DNA from: CAWJNF01 sp963844235
Lineage (GTDB): Bacteria > Actinomycetota > Thermoleophilia > Gaiellales > Gaiellaceae
Assembly: GCA_963844235.1 (NCBI GenBank)
Contig: CAWJNF010000005.1
Span: 310,001 to 374,000, forward strand
Length of the DNA: 64,000 nt
Direction of reading: 5' to 3'
The first letter of the stretch is position 1. The number at the start of each line of letters is the position of its first letter. The position numbers and the translations under genes are program-made. Below are positions 1 through 8,849 of the stretch, one piece after another. The notes under the pieces are model-generated. The model saw only the letters and a list, made by a program, of their open reading frames with translations, made no database searches and was not told where the DNA came from.

Positions 1-416
1 GGCCATTGGGCCGTCCTCCCATCCTTGTCGAGCAGAACCCGATAGCCGACGTCCAGGTCGCTCGGGAGAGCTGCCGCCTCCGACACGCGCTGCAAGAGGG
101 ACTCCGGCCACAGCATGTAGTCGACCCTGACTCCGTCCTCGTAGACGACGCCGCGGAAATACGTCGTGATGCCGTAGAGCTCGTGCTCGTCACCCCAGCC
201 CACGAGCGGTGGCCCGTACCCCGACGTCCAGGAGTCGGTCGCGGCAAGAGCGGGAACGTCGCGGGCAGCGAGGATGACGTCGTAGTCCGACAGCACGTCG
301 CCCCGGCCGTCCGGTGTCGCCCGTGAGCTCGTCAGGATCATCGCCCGGATCGACGCGCGGGCCTCGCCCCAGGCGACGAGCCGCGCGAGAACATCGGCCT
401 CGTCCGGAAAGAGCAA
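1..416 (-). CDS. ANT(6)-like aminoglycoside 6-adenylyltransferase family protein, partial
   Basis: The reading frame is open from a TTG at 416 to the left window edge, so the C-terminus is missing. It encodes a nucleotidyltransferase of the streptomycin 6-adenylyltransferase type: a hydrophobic strand followed by TSSRA, then SDYDVILAARD with the DxD metal-binding pair, and a downstream DYMLWP segment. Family members adenylylate aminoglycosides, but many chromosomal actinobacterial homologues have no tested substrate, so resistance is not implied. The start is uncertain: no ATG or GTG lies in frame near the alignment start, and TTG at 416 gives the expected N-terminus. It lies downstream of pckG on the same strand, 23 bp after its stop, and could be co-transcribed. 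Confidence 0.7.
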   Translation of the reverse strand, partial: MLFPDEADVLARLVAWGEARASIRAMILTSSRATPDGRGDVLSDYDVILAARDVPALAATDSWTSGYGPPLVGWGDEHELYGITTYFRGVVYEDGVRVDYMLWPESLLQRVSEAAALPSDLDVGYRVLLDKDGRTAQW

Positions 417-439
417 GACGACCCGGCGGGCGTCGGCGG

Positions 440-2317
440 TCAGCCGAGGTCGCTGTCGCCGTCGATGAGCCAGTGCTCCGGCGAGCGGAAGAGCGCGGAC
501 AGGAGCAGCTGCCTGATGAAGATCATCTCCTTCGGCAGCCGGTCGTAGAGGTTCGAGAAAAGCTCCTCGTGGGACAGGAGCTCGCGCGCCCAGAGGTCCC
601 GGTCGATGGACATCAGCTCGCCGAAGCGCTCACGCGGGAAGTCCTCGGCGCCGCGCCAGTCGACGTCCTCGAAGCGCGGCATCCAGCCGAGCGGGCTCTC
701 GATCCCGACCGCCCGGCCGTTTGCCCGCTCGACGATCCAGCGCAGGACGCGCATGTTCTCGCCGAATCCGGGCCAGAGGAAGTCGCCGGCTCCGTCCCGG
801 CGGAACCAGTTGACGCCGAAGATGCGCGGCGGGTCGGGTATCTCTCGGCCGAACTGCAGCCAGTGATTCCAGTAGCTGGCCATGTGGTAGCCGCAGAACG
901 GCAGCATCGCCATCGGGTCCCGCCGGACCGTTCCGGTCGCGCCGTCGGCAGCGGCCGTCGTCTCGGAGCCCATCGTCGCGCCCAGGTAGACGCCGTATGT
1001 CCAGTTGAACGCCTGGTAGACGAGCGGGACCGTGTCGCGGCGCCGTCCGCCGAAGACGAACGCCTTGATCGGCACGCCATCCGGGTTGTCCCATTCCGGG
1101 TCGAGCGAGGGGCACTGGCTGATCGGCGCCGTGAAGCGCGCGTTCGGGTGGGCCGCAGGGTGTCCGGAGTCCGGCGTCCACACCTGGCCCTGCCAGTCGA
1201 TCAGCTCCGAGGGCGGCTCCTCCGTCATGCCCTCCCACCAGACGTCGCCGTCGGTCGTGAGCGCGACGTTCGTGAAGATCGAGTTCGCAGAGCACGACGC
1301 CATGGCGTTCGGGTTCGACCGGTACGACGTCCCGGGCGCGACGCCGAAGAAGCCGTACTCGGGGTTGATCGCGCACAGGCGGCCATCGCGGCTCGGCTTG
1401 ATCCAGGCGATGTCGTCGCCGACCGTGGTCACCTTCCAGTCGCTCATCGGCTCAGGCGGGATGAGCATGGCGAAGTTCGTCTTGCCGCACGCGCTGGGGA
1501 AGGCGGCCGCAACATAGGTCTTCTCGCCCTCGGGGGACTCCACGCCGAGGATGAGCATGTGCTCGGCGAGCCAGCCCTCGTCGCGCGCGATCTTCGACGC
1601 GATGCGCAGCGCCAGGCACTTCTTGCCGAGCAGCGCGTTACCGCCGTAGCCGCTGCCGTACGACCAGATCGACCGCTCCTCCGGGAAGTGGACGATGTAC
1701 TTCGTCTCGCTGCACGGCCAGGGGACGTCCTCCTGGTCGGGGCCGAGCGGCATCCCGACCGAGTGCATGCAGGGAACGAAGTCGCCGTCCCTGCCGAGCG
1801 CGTCGAGCACCGCGGAGCCCATCCGGGTCATGATCCGCATGCTCGCGACGACGTACGGCGAGTCGGTGATCTCGACGCCCGCGTAGGCGATGGGCGAGCC
1901 GAGCGGGCCCATGCTGAACGGCACGACGTAGAGCGTCCGGCCGCGCATGCAGCCGTCGAACAGGCCGTTCAGGATGCCGTGCATCTCGCGCGGCTCCATC
2001 CAGTTGTTCGTCGGGCCCGCGTCGCGCTTCGACAGGCTGCACACGAAGGTGCGATCCTCGACGCGCGCGACGTCGCTCGGGTCGGAGCGGGCGAGGTAGC
2101 TGTTCGGGCGCTTGTCCTCGTCGAGCTTGACGAACGTGCCGGCCTCGACGAGAAGGTCGCACATCCGCTGGTACTCCTCCTCGGTGCCGTCGCACCAGTG
2201 CACGGCGTCCGGCTGACAGAGCTCGGCCATGCGCGCCACCCACGCGCGCAGTCGTGCGTGACGCAGGCCCGGCGGCGGCTCGTACGACGTGCCCGGCCGA
2301 TCGTCGAGCTGCGTCAT
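440..2317 (-). CDS. pckG: Phosphoenolpyruvate carboxykinase (GTP)
   Basis: Encodes about 625 residues, the usual length for GTP-dependent PEPCK, which converts oxaloacetate and GTP to PEP, GDP and CO2 in gluconeogenesis. Recognisable features are the N-terminal CQPDAVHWCDGTEEEY region, the SMGPLGSPIAY substrate segment, the P-loop-type FPSACGKTNFAM with the reactive cysteine, the metal-binding TVGDDIAWIK, and FGGRRRDTVPLVYQAF. The start was placed at ATG 2317 (MTQLDD) rather than the upstream in-frame ATG at 2386, whose extra residues are basic and atypical. A large palindrome lies about 140 bp upstream. The antisense strand also carries a long open frame, which is a shadow produced by GC-biased codons. 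Confidence 0.97.
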   Translation of the reverse strand: MTQLDDRPGTSYEPPPGLRHARLRAWVARMAELCQPDAVHWCDGTEEEYQRMCDLLVEAGTFVKLDEDKRPNSYLARSDPSDVARVEDRTFVCSLSKRDAGPTNNWMEPREMHGILNGLFDGCMRGRTLYVVPFSMGPLGSPIAYAGVEITDSPYVVASMRIMTRMGSAVLDALGRDGDFVPCMHSVGMPLGPDQEDVPWPCSETKYIVHFPEERSIWSYGSGYGGNALLGKKCLALRIASKIARDEGWLAEHMLILGVESPEGEKTYVAAAFPSACGKTNFAMLIPPEPMSDWKVTTVGDDIAWIKPSRDGRLCAINPEYGFFGVAPGTSYRSNPNAMASCSANSIFTNVALTTDGDVWWEGMTEEPPSELIDWQGQVWTPDSGHPAAHPNARFTAPISQCPSLDPEWDNPDGVPIKAFVFGGRRRDTVPLVYQAFNWTYGVYLGATMGSETTAAADGATGTVRRDPMAMLPFCGYHMASYWNHWLQFGREIPDPPRIFGVNWFRRDGAGDFLWPGFGENMRVLRWIVERANGRAVGIESPLGWMPRFEDVDWRGAEDFPRERFGELMSIDRDLWARELLSHEELFSNLYDRLPKEMIFIRQLLLSALFRSPEHWLIDGDSDLG

Positions 2318-2454
2318 GCCGGGCAGCGTACCTGCTGCGGGGCTGAAACCCGGCGCCGGGCTCGCGACCCGGCGCCTCGAATTCATTCAGCTCCGGTGGT
2401 CGCAGTCCCGCTGCCCTGTTGCCATCCCAGGAGATCGCTCGGCTGCCTCTAATC

Positions 2455-2515
2455 CCCGTCTTCGAGGTTCATGAAAGGAATGTGCACATTCCTTTCATCA
2501 CCTCGTGAAGACGGG
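2455..2515. repeat. Large quasi-perfect inverted repeat upstream of pckG
   Basis: The centre, 2471-2498, is a perfect 28-bp palindrome (ATGAAAGGAATGTG and its exact complement). The outer arms at 2455-2463 (CCCGTCTTC) and 2507-2515 (GAAGACGGG) also pair, with a small asymmetric interruption around GAGGT. The total symmetrical span is about 61 bp. It sits between pckG (reading left) and a decayed surface-protein locus (reading right). It could be a bidirectional hairpin, a protein-binding site or a mobile-element remnant. There is no T-tract on either side, so it is not a standard intrinsic terminator. Confidence 0.85.
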
Positions 2516-2605
2516 ACGTGAGATCGGCAGCCGGCGCGGCGCGTTCCGTCCATGAACACGATCGACGAAGGCCGTACCATCCCTACGAGCGCGCTCCGGC
2601 CGATG

Positions 2606-2824
2606 GTGCGGCGTTTCCATCCGTGCCCTCGTCCGGAGGCCTGCCTTGGCTACCATCAGGGCCGCCGCTCGCGTGTCCGACGGGCGGTTCGGCTGCTGGC
2701 GGGCCGGCAGCCGGCGGGCCGTTGGCGTTCTCGCTTGGGTGTGCGGCGTTTCCATCCGTGCCCTCGTCCGGAGGCCTGCCTTGGCCACGATCAGGGCCGC
2801 CGCTCGCGTGTCCGACGGGCGGTT
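2606..2824. repeat. Pair of 84-bp direct repeats in gene-free DNA
   Basis: Copies at 2606-2689 and 2741-2824 share a run beginning GTGCGGCGTTTCCATCCG and ending CGGGCGGTT, with only a few differences near the middle (TACC versus CACG). They are 135 bp apart. ORFs over this region on both strands give repetitive Pro/Gly/Arg-rich translations with no recognisable fold. I therefore treat 2516-2870 as non-coding DNA 5' of the broken surface-protein gene. Confidence 0.8.
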
Positions 2825-2874
2825 GACGGCTGGTATGTTCGCGACGCACCACGCTGCTTGTGGTCTGCCAGCCG

Positions 2875-4589
2875 ACGATCACGGTGACGAAGGTGGCCGA
2901 TGACCTATCCAAAGTCGGCGATCCCGTCAACTACACCATCGAGGTCTGCAACATGGCGCCTGGTCACGGTGACTCGCGCAGTCGGTGATCGACTCGCTGC
3001 TCGGGGACATCGCGCGCGTCGTTCGACGCCACCTTGGCCCCCGGCAGTCTGCGACGCGGCCACGGTGTCGCGGACCGTCCTGCTCGGTGACCCCGACCCG
3101 TTGGTGAACACGGTGACCGCCACGTACACGGCCGGTATCCAGACCGCCACCGCCATGGCCTCGGACAGCACCGACCTGTTCCAGCCCGGCGTCAGCGTCA
3201 GCAAGAGCTGCGCGCCCGATCCCATCGACATCGGTGCGGTGGAGACCTGCACGATCGTCGTCACCAACACGGGCTCGGCGGACTCACCGGCCCTGGTGAA
3301 CGGCACCATCGTCGACACGCTGACGGGCGATCTGCTCGACGCCGCGAACACCGCGGTCACTTCCAGCGACTGCACTGCGGACCTCGCGGACTCGGCGCCA
3401 GCTGCACGATCGTCACGCGAGCGGACGGTGTTGGACACCGATCCCAACCCGCTCGTCAACGTGGTGACGGTGCACTACAACCCGGACGGGTTCCCCAACG
3501 ACATCACCAACTCGGCTACGGAGAGCGTCGTCGTGAATCCGCCAGGCTGACATCTCGATCACGAAGACGGCCGATGAGCTCTCCAAGGTGGGCGACTCGA
3601 TCACCTACACCTTCGACCTCATCCAACGAGGGCGACGGCACGGCGAACCGAGTCTCGCGTCAACGACACGCTGCTGGGCGACATCACCGCCTCCTTCCCG
3701 GCCACGCTGGCCGCCGGGCGCGAGTGCGACCGTCACGCTTGACGCGGACGGTCCTGGCCGGTGACCCCGACCCGCTCGCCGAACACCGTGACCGCCATCT
3801 ACATCGAGCGGCCGGGACGCATCGGACACGGCGACGGCGAGCGCCAGCACCGACCTGTTCCAGCCCGGCGTCAGCGTCAGCAAGAGCTGCGCGCCCGATC
3901 CCATCGACATCGGTGCGGTGGAGACCTGCACGATCGTCGTCACCAACACGGGCTCGGCGGACTCACCGGCCCTGGAGAACGGCACCATCGTCGACACGCT
4001 GACGGGCGATCTGCTCGACGCCGCGAACACCGCGGTCACTTCCAGCGACTGCACCGCGGACCTCGCGACTGGCGCCAGCTGCACGATCGTCACGGAGCGG
4101 ACGGTGTTGGACACCGATCCCAACCCGCTCGTCAACGTGGTGACGGTGCACTACAACCCGGACGGGTTCCCCAACGACATCACCAACACGGCTACGGAGA
4201 GCGTGACCGTGAATCAGCCGCCCGGCGGTGAGGGGTGCACTCCCGGCTTCTGGAAGCAGGACCAGCACTTCGACTCCTGGGTCGGGTTCGCGCCCACTGA
4301 CTCCTTCGAGGACGTGTTCGGGGTCGATGTGACGCTGCGGTCCGGCGGTCAGGGCACGATCGATGACCCGACATTGCTGGAGGCGCTGAAGGCCAATGGC
4401 GGCGGCGTGAACGCGCTCGCCCGCCACGCCGTCGCGGCCCTGCTCAACGCATCCAACCCGGATGTGGCCTCCGACTTCACCGTCGACGAGGTGATCGCGC
4501 TGGTCCAAGACGCGGTTGAGTCCGGCGACTTCGAAACGGCCCACCAGCTCCTCGCAGCAGCGAACGAGCAAGGGTGCCCGTTGAGCTGA
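2875..4589 (+). pseudogene. DUF11-repeat secreted or surface protein, broken by frameshifts
   Basis: Two tandem units of about 679 bp encode DUF11-type (conserved-repeat) Ig-like domains. Each starts near TKxADxLSKVGD.xxYT, continues with GDPDPLVNTVTATY and SVSKSCAPDPIDIGAVETC, and ends with NPLVNVVTVHYNPDGFPND. Long stretches of the units are identical; for example the run starting at 3201 recurs at 3880. The frame is broken several times (near 2985, 3040, 3400, 3548 and 3630-3700), each time by an indel in otherwise conserved sequence. The last intact frame, 3918-4589, finishes with a C-terminal domain starting GCTPGFWKQ and containing NALARHAVAALLNA, a module common at the end of secreted bacterial repeat proteins. 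No signal peptide survives upstream. Collapse or sequencing error within the repeats is as likely as true decay. Confidence 0.75.
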
Positions 4590-4630
4590 CGCCTTCCATT
4601 CGGTGAGTTGATAGAGAGGAGGAGCTACTG

Positions 4631-4658
4631 GAGAGGAGGGGCTACGGCCCCTCCTCTC
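4631..4658 (+). terminator. 12-bp GC stem with UACG tetraloop after the DUF11 gene
   Basis: GAGAGGAGGGGC (4631-4642) pairs perfectly with GCCCCTCCTCTC (4647-4658) around the loop TACG. A C(UACG)G closing arrangement is one of the most stable RNA tetraloops. It lies 42 bp after the stop at 4589 and before a convergent ORF, so it probably ends transcription or protects the 3' end in both directions. There is no U-tract. Confidence 0.75.
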
Positions 4659-4674
4659 CGCATCCGCAGCCAAA

Positions 4675-4992
4675 TCAGACGCTGACGCGCACGCTTCGCA
4701 GTTGCGCCTCGACTGGATCCTGATCGGCGGCCGCCGCCAGCTCGAGCAGGTCGTGCGCGCCTACGTCGTCCATCACGTCGGGGTCGTCGCTCTCGTCGTA
4801 GGCGCTGCCCCGCGAGCTTCGCCGCTTTCTCTTCCCGCCGGCTTGCTCGCGGCGCTCGCGCTCGGCCTCCTGCTCAGCGAGGTGCTGCCTAACGGAGGGC
4901 GGCGCGACCCGCTCGGCGAGCTTCGCGAGCACCTTCGACCCGGCGACTCCTGCGGCTCGTAGCGCCCTGCCGGTCGGCGCCGGGTAGCCCAT
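4675..4992 (-). CDS. Hypothetical protein, charged, with helical middle
   Basis: A 105-residue ORF with coding-type third-position GC. The N-terminal half (AAGVAGSKVLAKLAERVAPP) is followed by a highly charged helix rich in Glu and Arg (residues about 38-60), then an acidic Asp/Glu-rich tail. No family is recognised. It is convergent with the DUF11 locus and divergent from sdhA, sharing the 239-bp spacer before sdhA. It could be a genuine small cytosolic protein or a GC-rich chance ORF. Confidence 0.45.
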   Translation of the reverse strand: MGYPAPTGRALRAAGVAGSKVLAKLAERVAPPSVRQHLAEQEAERERREQAGGKRKRRSSRGSAYDESDDPDVMDDVGAHDLLELAAAADQDPVEAQLRSVRVSV

Positions 4993-5231
4993 CCGTGTCG
5001 ACGAGCCGCTGTGCTAGAAGAAGCCACTGCCGCCAGACCATCGTGCCGTCCCGAGATGGCGCTATCACAGATTCTTTGGCAGCGGGGGCCTACGACTGTG
5101 AAACGAGTTACTCTTGTCACGAGTGGAGCGGGAGCGCGAAGCGGGCGGCCACGTCCGGGAACGTGTGCCGATCGCTTGGGCGGGCCCACAGCTGCACCTA
5201 CCCTCCGGTCTCATCGGGTAGGGTGCGGCAC

Positions 5232-6914
5232 GTGATCGCGAAGCACGACGTCCTCGTCGTCGGAGCCGGCCTCGCGGGCATGCGTGCAGCGATCGAGGCG
5301 TTCGACGCGGGCGCCGACGTGGCGCTTCTCTCCAAGATCCATCCGACTCGCAGCCACTCCGGCGCGGCCGAAGGCGGCATCAACGCGGCGCTCGGCAACG
5401 CCTCCGAGGACGATCCCGAGAAGCACTCCTTCGACACCGTGAAGGGCGCCGACTGGCTCGGCGACCAGGATGCGATCGAGGCCCTCTGCTACGAGGCTCC
5501 TGACGACGTCTACCAGCTCGAGCACTGGGGAGCCGTCTTCTCGCGCACCCCCGACGGGCGTATCGCGCAGCGACCGTTCGGCGCCGCAGGCGAGCCGCGC
5601 ACCGCCTACGCCGCGGACATCACGGGACACGTGCTCGTGCACGTCTGCTACGAGCAGGTGATGAAGCGCGACATCCCGGCCTACGAGGAGTTCTTCGCCT
5701 GGCAGCTCGTCGTCGAGGACGGACGTTGCCAGGGCGTGATCTGCTGGGACATCCTGAGCGGTGGCCTGAAGGCGATCGGCGCCAAGACGGTCATCCTCTG
5801 CACCGGCGGAGCCGGTCGCCTGTACACGGGCACGACGAACGCCTACTCGTGCACCGGCGACGGCATGACCATGGCGTTACGCGTGGGCGTGCCCCTGAAG
5901 GACATGGAGATGATGCAGTTCCACCCGACCACCCTGTCGCCGTCGGGTGTGCTCATCACGGAGGGCTGCCGCGGCGAGGGCGCCCACCTGCTCAACTCCG
6001 AGGGCGAGCGCTTTCTGCAGCGCTACGCGCCGAACGCGATGGAGCTGGCGAGTCGCGACGTCATCTCCCGCGCCGAGCAGACCGAGATCGACGAGGGGCG
6101 CGGCATCGACGGGGACGTGCTGCTCGACCTCCGCCACCTCGGAGCGGAACGGATCCTGGAGCGCCTCCACGGGACGCGGGAGCTGTCCATGACCTTCGCC
6201 GGGATCGACCCGATCCACGAGCCAATCCCGGTGCGACCCGGCTCTCACTACCACATGGGCGGCATCGACACGGATCTGGAGGGCAAGACGATTCTCGACG
6301 GCCTTTACGCCGCGGGGGAGTGCGCCTGCGTCTCCTGCCACGGCGCCAACCGCCTCGGTGGGAACGCGCTCATGGAGACGATCACGTTCGGCCGCCGAGC
6401 TGGCGCCGCTGCCTCCGACTGGGCGATGTCGCACACGACTGTGACGGTGCCAGACTCGTTGCTCGCCGACGCCGAGCGCGAGCTCGGCGAGCTGCTCGAG
6501 CGCACTGACGGCGAGCGCCCGTACGCGATCCGCGACGAGATGGCCTCGACGATGCACCAGAACTTCGGCGTGTTTCGCCGGGAGGACCAGATGGAGCGGG
6601 AGGGTGAGATCATCGCCGCGCTCCGTGAGCGCTACCAGCGGGTCATCGTCGACGACAAGGGCATGGTCTTCAACACCGATGTCACGCAGGTGCTCGAGCT
6701 GGGCTTCCTGCTCGACCTCGCGGCCTGCATGATCCCGGCCGGGCTGGCGCGGAAGGAGAGCCGCGGCGCGCACGCTCGGCCGTACGACTACCCGGATCGC
6801 GACGACGAGAACTACATGAGGCACACGATGGTCACGTGGGAGGACGGCCAGCCGAAGCTCGACTGGGCCCCCGTACGCGTGACGAAGTGGCCTCCCGGCG
6901 AGCGGAAGTACTGA
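5232..6914 (+). CDS. sdhA: Succinate dehydrogenase/fumarate reductase flavoprotein subunit
   Basis: About 560 residues. The N-terminal FAD-binding Rossmann motif (VLVVGAGLAGMRAAIEA) is followed by HSGAAEGGINAALGN, which holds the His expected to bind FAD covalently. Further on are the QFHPT segment, the capping region, HYHMGGI and GLYAAGECACVSCHGANRLGGNAL near the flavin. It oxidises succinate to fumarate and passes electrons to the iron-sulfur subunit. The start is GTG 5232; GTG 5223 is also possible. The long in-frame upstream extension is non-homologous. The gene heads sdhA, lipoprotein, sdhB, sdhE, an arrangement of the non-classical class E complex with no haem b anchor subunits. Confidence 0.95.
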   Translation: MIAKHDVLVVGAGLAGMRAAIEAFDAGADVALLSKIHPTRSHSGAAEGGINAALGNASEDDPEKHSFDTVKGADWLGDQDAIEALCYEAPDDVYQLEHWGAVFSRTPDGRIAQRPFGAAGEPRTAYAADITGHVLVHVCYEQVMKRDIPAYEEFFAWQLVVEDGRCQGVICWDILSGGLKAIGAKTVILCTGGAGRLYTGTTNAYSCTGDGMTMALRVGVPLKDMEMMQFHPTTLSPSGVLITEGCRGEGAHLLNSEGERFLQRYAPNAMELASRDVISRAEQTEIDEGRGIDGDVLLDLRHLGAERILERLHGTRELSMTFAGIDPIHEPIPVRPGSHYHMGGIDTDLEGKTILDGLYAAGECACVSCHGANRLGGNALMETITFGRRAGAAASDWAMSHTTVTVPDSLLADAERELGELLERTDGERPYAIRDEMASTMHQNFGVFRREDQMEREGEIIAALRERYQRVIVDDKGMVFNTDVTQVLELGFLLDLAACMIPAGLARKESRGAHARPYDYPDRDDENYMRHTMVTWEDGQPKLDWAPVRVTKWPPGERKY

Positions 6915-6920
6915 CAGCCC

Positions 6921-7781
6921 ATGGGCGCCGGGAGACGTGTAGCCCTGCTCGCCGCAGCTCCGGCAGCCGCCATCGCGCTGGCGGCCTGCGGTGCGGACGA
7001 CGACTCCGCACCCGAGGGCGGCGAGAACCCTGTCGCGGCGGCCGCGGCCAGGACGCTTGCGGCCGAGAGCTCGAGGTTCGCGCTCGTCGCCACCATCGAC
7101 GTCACGGCGCTGGGCGTGGACGTCTCCGGAGAGTTCACCGCCGAGGGGGAGTTCGAGTTCGCCGAGGGACGCGGGCGATACACACTCGACCTGACGGACC
7201 TCGTCGGCCAGCTCGGCGTGCCGGGAAGCGCTACCGGGGAGGTGCTCCGGGAAGACGACGTCGTCTACCTGAACTTCCCGCTGCTCGCGCTGCTCGCACC
7301 CGGCGGAAACGAATGGATCAAGATCGACCTCGGCTCCGACGCCGAGCTCGCCGGGTTCGACCTCGGAAGGTTCAACGAGCTCGTCGACCCCGCGCTGTAC
7401 CTGGCCTACCTGCAGGCGGCCAGCGAGGACACGGAGGACCTCGGTTCCGAAGACGTGAGCGGGACGGAGACCACGCACTACCGGACGACGATCGACCTCG
7501 AGCTTGCGCTGGAGACGGCCCCAGCGTCCCAGCAGTCGACGATTCAGGCGCTCATCGACGCGGGAACGACGCTTCTGCCCGCCGACGTCTGGATCGACGG
7601 CGACGGCCTCGTGCGCAAGATCTCGTTCGAGTTCCCTGCCACCGACCAGCCCGGTACCGGCTCCGTGTCCATGGAGCTGTCCGACTTTGGCGTCGACGTG
7701 ACCTTCGACACCCCTGCCGCCGACGAGGTGACAGACATCGGAGAGCTGCAGGGCGAGGTCGGCGGAGCCTCGACCTCGTAA
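6921..7781 (+). CDS. LppX/LprG-like lipoprotein between sdhA and sdhB
   Basis: A 286-residue protein starting with a basic n-region, a hydrophobic stretch and a lipobox (IALAACG), so Cys about 22 should be lipidated and the mature protein sits outside the membrane. The remainder is a beta-rich domain with the repeated pattern of the LppX/LprAFG family (ALVATIDVTALGVDVSGEF, then VYLNFP, TTHYRTTIDLELAL, PADVWIDGDGLVRKISFEF). Those proteins bind or shuttle lipids in mycobacteria. It begins 6 bp after the sdhA stop and ends 33 bp before sdhB, so it is co-transcribed with the complex. Its placement suggests a role at the quinone/membrane face or simply an inserted gene; the sequence does not decide between these. 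Confidence 0.85.
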   Translation: MGAGRRVALLAAAPAAAIALAACGADDDSAPEGGENPVAAAAARTLAAESSRFALVATIDVTALGVDVSGEFTAEGEFEFAEGRGRYTLDLTDLVGQLGVPGSATGEVLREDDVVYLNFPLLALLAPGGNEWIKIDLGSDAELAGFDLGRFNELVDPALYLAYLQAASEDTEDLGSEDVSGTETTHYRTTIDLELALETAPASQQSTIQALIDAGTTLLPADVWIDGDGLVRKISFEFPATDQPGTGSVSMELSDFGVDVTFDTPAADEVTDIGELQGEVGGASTS

Positions 7782-7814
7782 ATCTTGCTTGGTAGCTGAA
7801 GAAAGGACGGACGT

Positions 7815-8849
7815 GTGGACGTAGCGCTCAAGATCTGGCGGTATAACCCCGAGTCAGGCGAGCGGGCAGTAAAGCTCTACGAGTTCGAGGCGCCCGAGTG
7901 GGCGTGTCTCCTCGACTGCCTCGATATCGTCAAGGACCGCCTCGACGGCTCGCTCTCGTACCGGAAGAGCTGCCGGATGATGATTTGCGGCTCCTGCGGG
8001 ATGCGGATGGACGGTCGGGCGGTACTCGCGTGCAAGGAGCGCATGAAGCCGATCGTCGACGCCGGCCACGTGCCCGTCATCTCGGCCATGGGCAACATGC
8101 CCGTCCTCAAGGACCTCGTGGTCGACATGGGCCCGTTCTGGCAGAAGATCCGCGCCATGAAGCCGTGGCTACAGACGGGCTACGAGGAGATCCCGGAGAA
8201 GGAGTTCCTCCACTCGCAGCAGCAGATGAACCCGATCCACAAGGAGGCGCTCTGCATCATGTGCGGCTGCTGCGTCTCCGAGTGCAACTCGATGGAGTCG
8301 GACCCGGAGTTCTTCGGGCCCGCTGCGCTCGCGAAGGGCTTCCGCTTCGTCGGCGACCCGCGGGACCAGGCGACGGTCGAGCGCCTGGAGTCCTACAACG
8401 ACGAGCACGGCATCTGGGACTGCACGCGCTGCTATTTCTGCAACGAGCGCTGCCCCAAGGGGGTCGACCCGCGCGACGCGATCGCGAAGCTCGGCGCCGA
8501 GTCGGTAAACGTCGGCATCGACCGCGACATGGGAGCGAAGCACGCCAAGTGGTTCGTGCACTCGGCCCGGACGACGGGCTGGCTGCGCGAGACCGAGCTG
8601 GTGCCGAAGACGCAGGGAATGCTCGGAGCGCTGAAGGAGATGAAGTTCGCCATGTCCCTCGCCAAGAAGGGCAAGGTGCCGCCGCCGTTCCCGCCCCACG
8701 TCGCCGGCCGGGTGCAGGAGGCCCGGGCGCTCCACGACATCGTCCGGTCGCAGGACAAGGGCGGAGCCGCCGGGATCGTCCAGGGCGAGCGAGCGCTCGC
8801 CCGTCTCGAGCACGGGCACCCGGAACCCGAAGGGGGCGCGGAGGCGTGA
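7815..8849 (+). CDS. sdhB: Succinate dehydrogenase iron-sulfur subunit (class E type)
   Basis: A 344-residue protein, about 100 residues longer than classical SdhB. It has the plant-type [2Fe-2S] motif CRMMICGSCGM with a distal Cys (residues about 53-75), then two ferredoxin-like clusters, CIMCGCCVSEC (about 146) and CTRCYFCNERCP (about 202). The C-terminal extension is basic and Lys-rich. The start is GTG 7815, preceded by AAAGGAC. Its stop overlaps the sdhE start (GTGA). Electrons pass from SdhA through these clusters to SdhE. Confidence 0.94.
   Translation: MDVALKIWRYNPESGERAVKLYEFEAPEWACLLDCLDIVKDRLDGSLSYRKSCRMMICGSCGMRMDGRAVLACKERMKPIVDAGHVPVISAMGNMPVLKDLVVDMGPFWQKIRAMKPWLQTGYEEIPEKEFLHSQQQMNPIHKEALCIMCGCCVSECNSMESDPEFFGPAALAKGFRFVGDPRDQATVERLESYNDEHGIWDCTRCYFCNERCPKGVDPRDAIAKLGAESVNVGIDRDMGAKHAKWFVHSARTTGWLRETELVPKTQGMLGALKEMKFAMSLAKKGKVPPPFPPHVAGRVQEARALHDIVRSQDKGGAAGIVQGERALARLEHGHPEPEGGAEA

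Noticed and set aside
314..2452. 712-residue plus-strand ORF opposite pckG, plus the short ORF at 6-326
   Set aside because: Arg/Val/Asp-rich translation typical of the antisense frame of GC-rich genes; the minus strand carries clear pckG and ANT(6)-like proteins.
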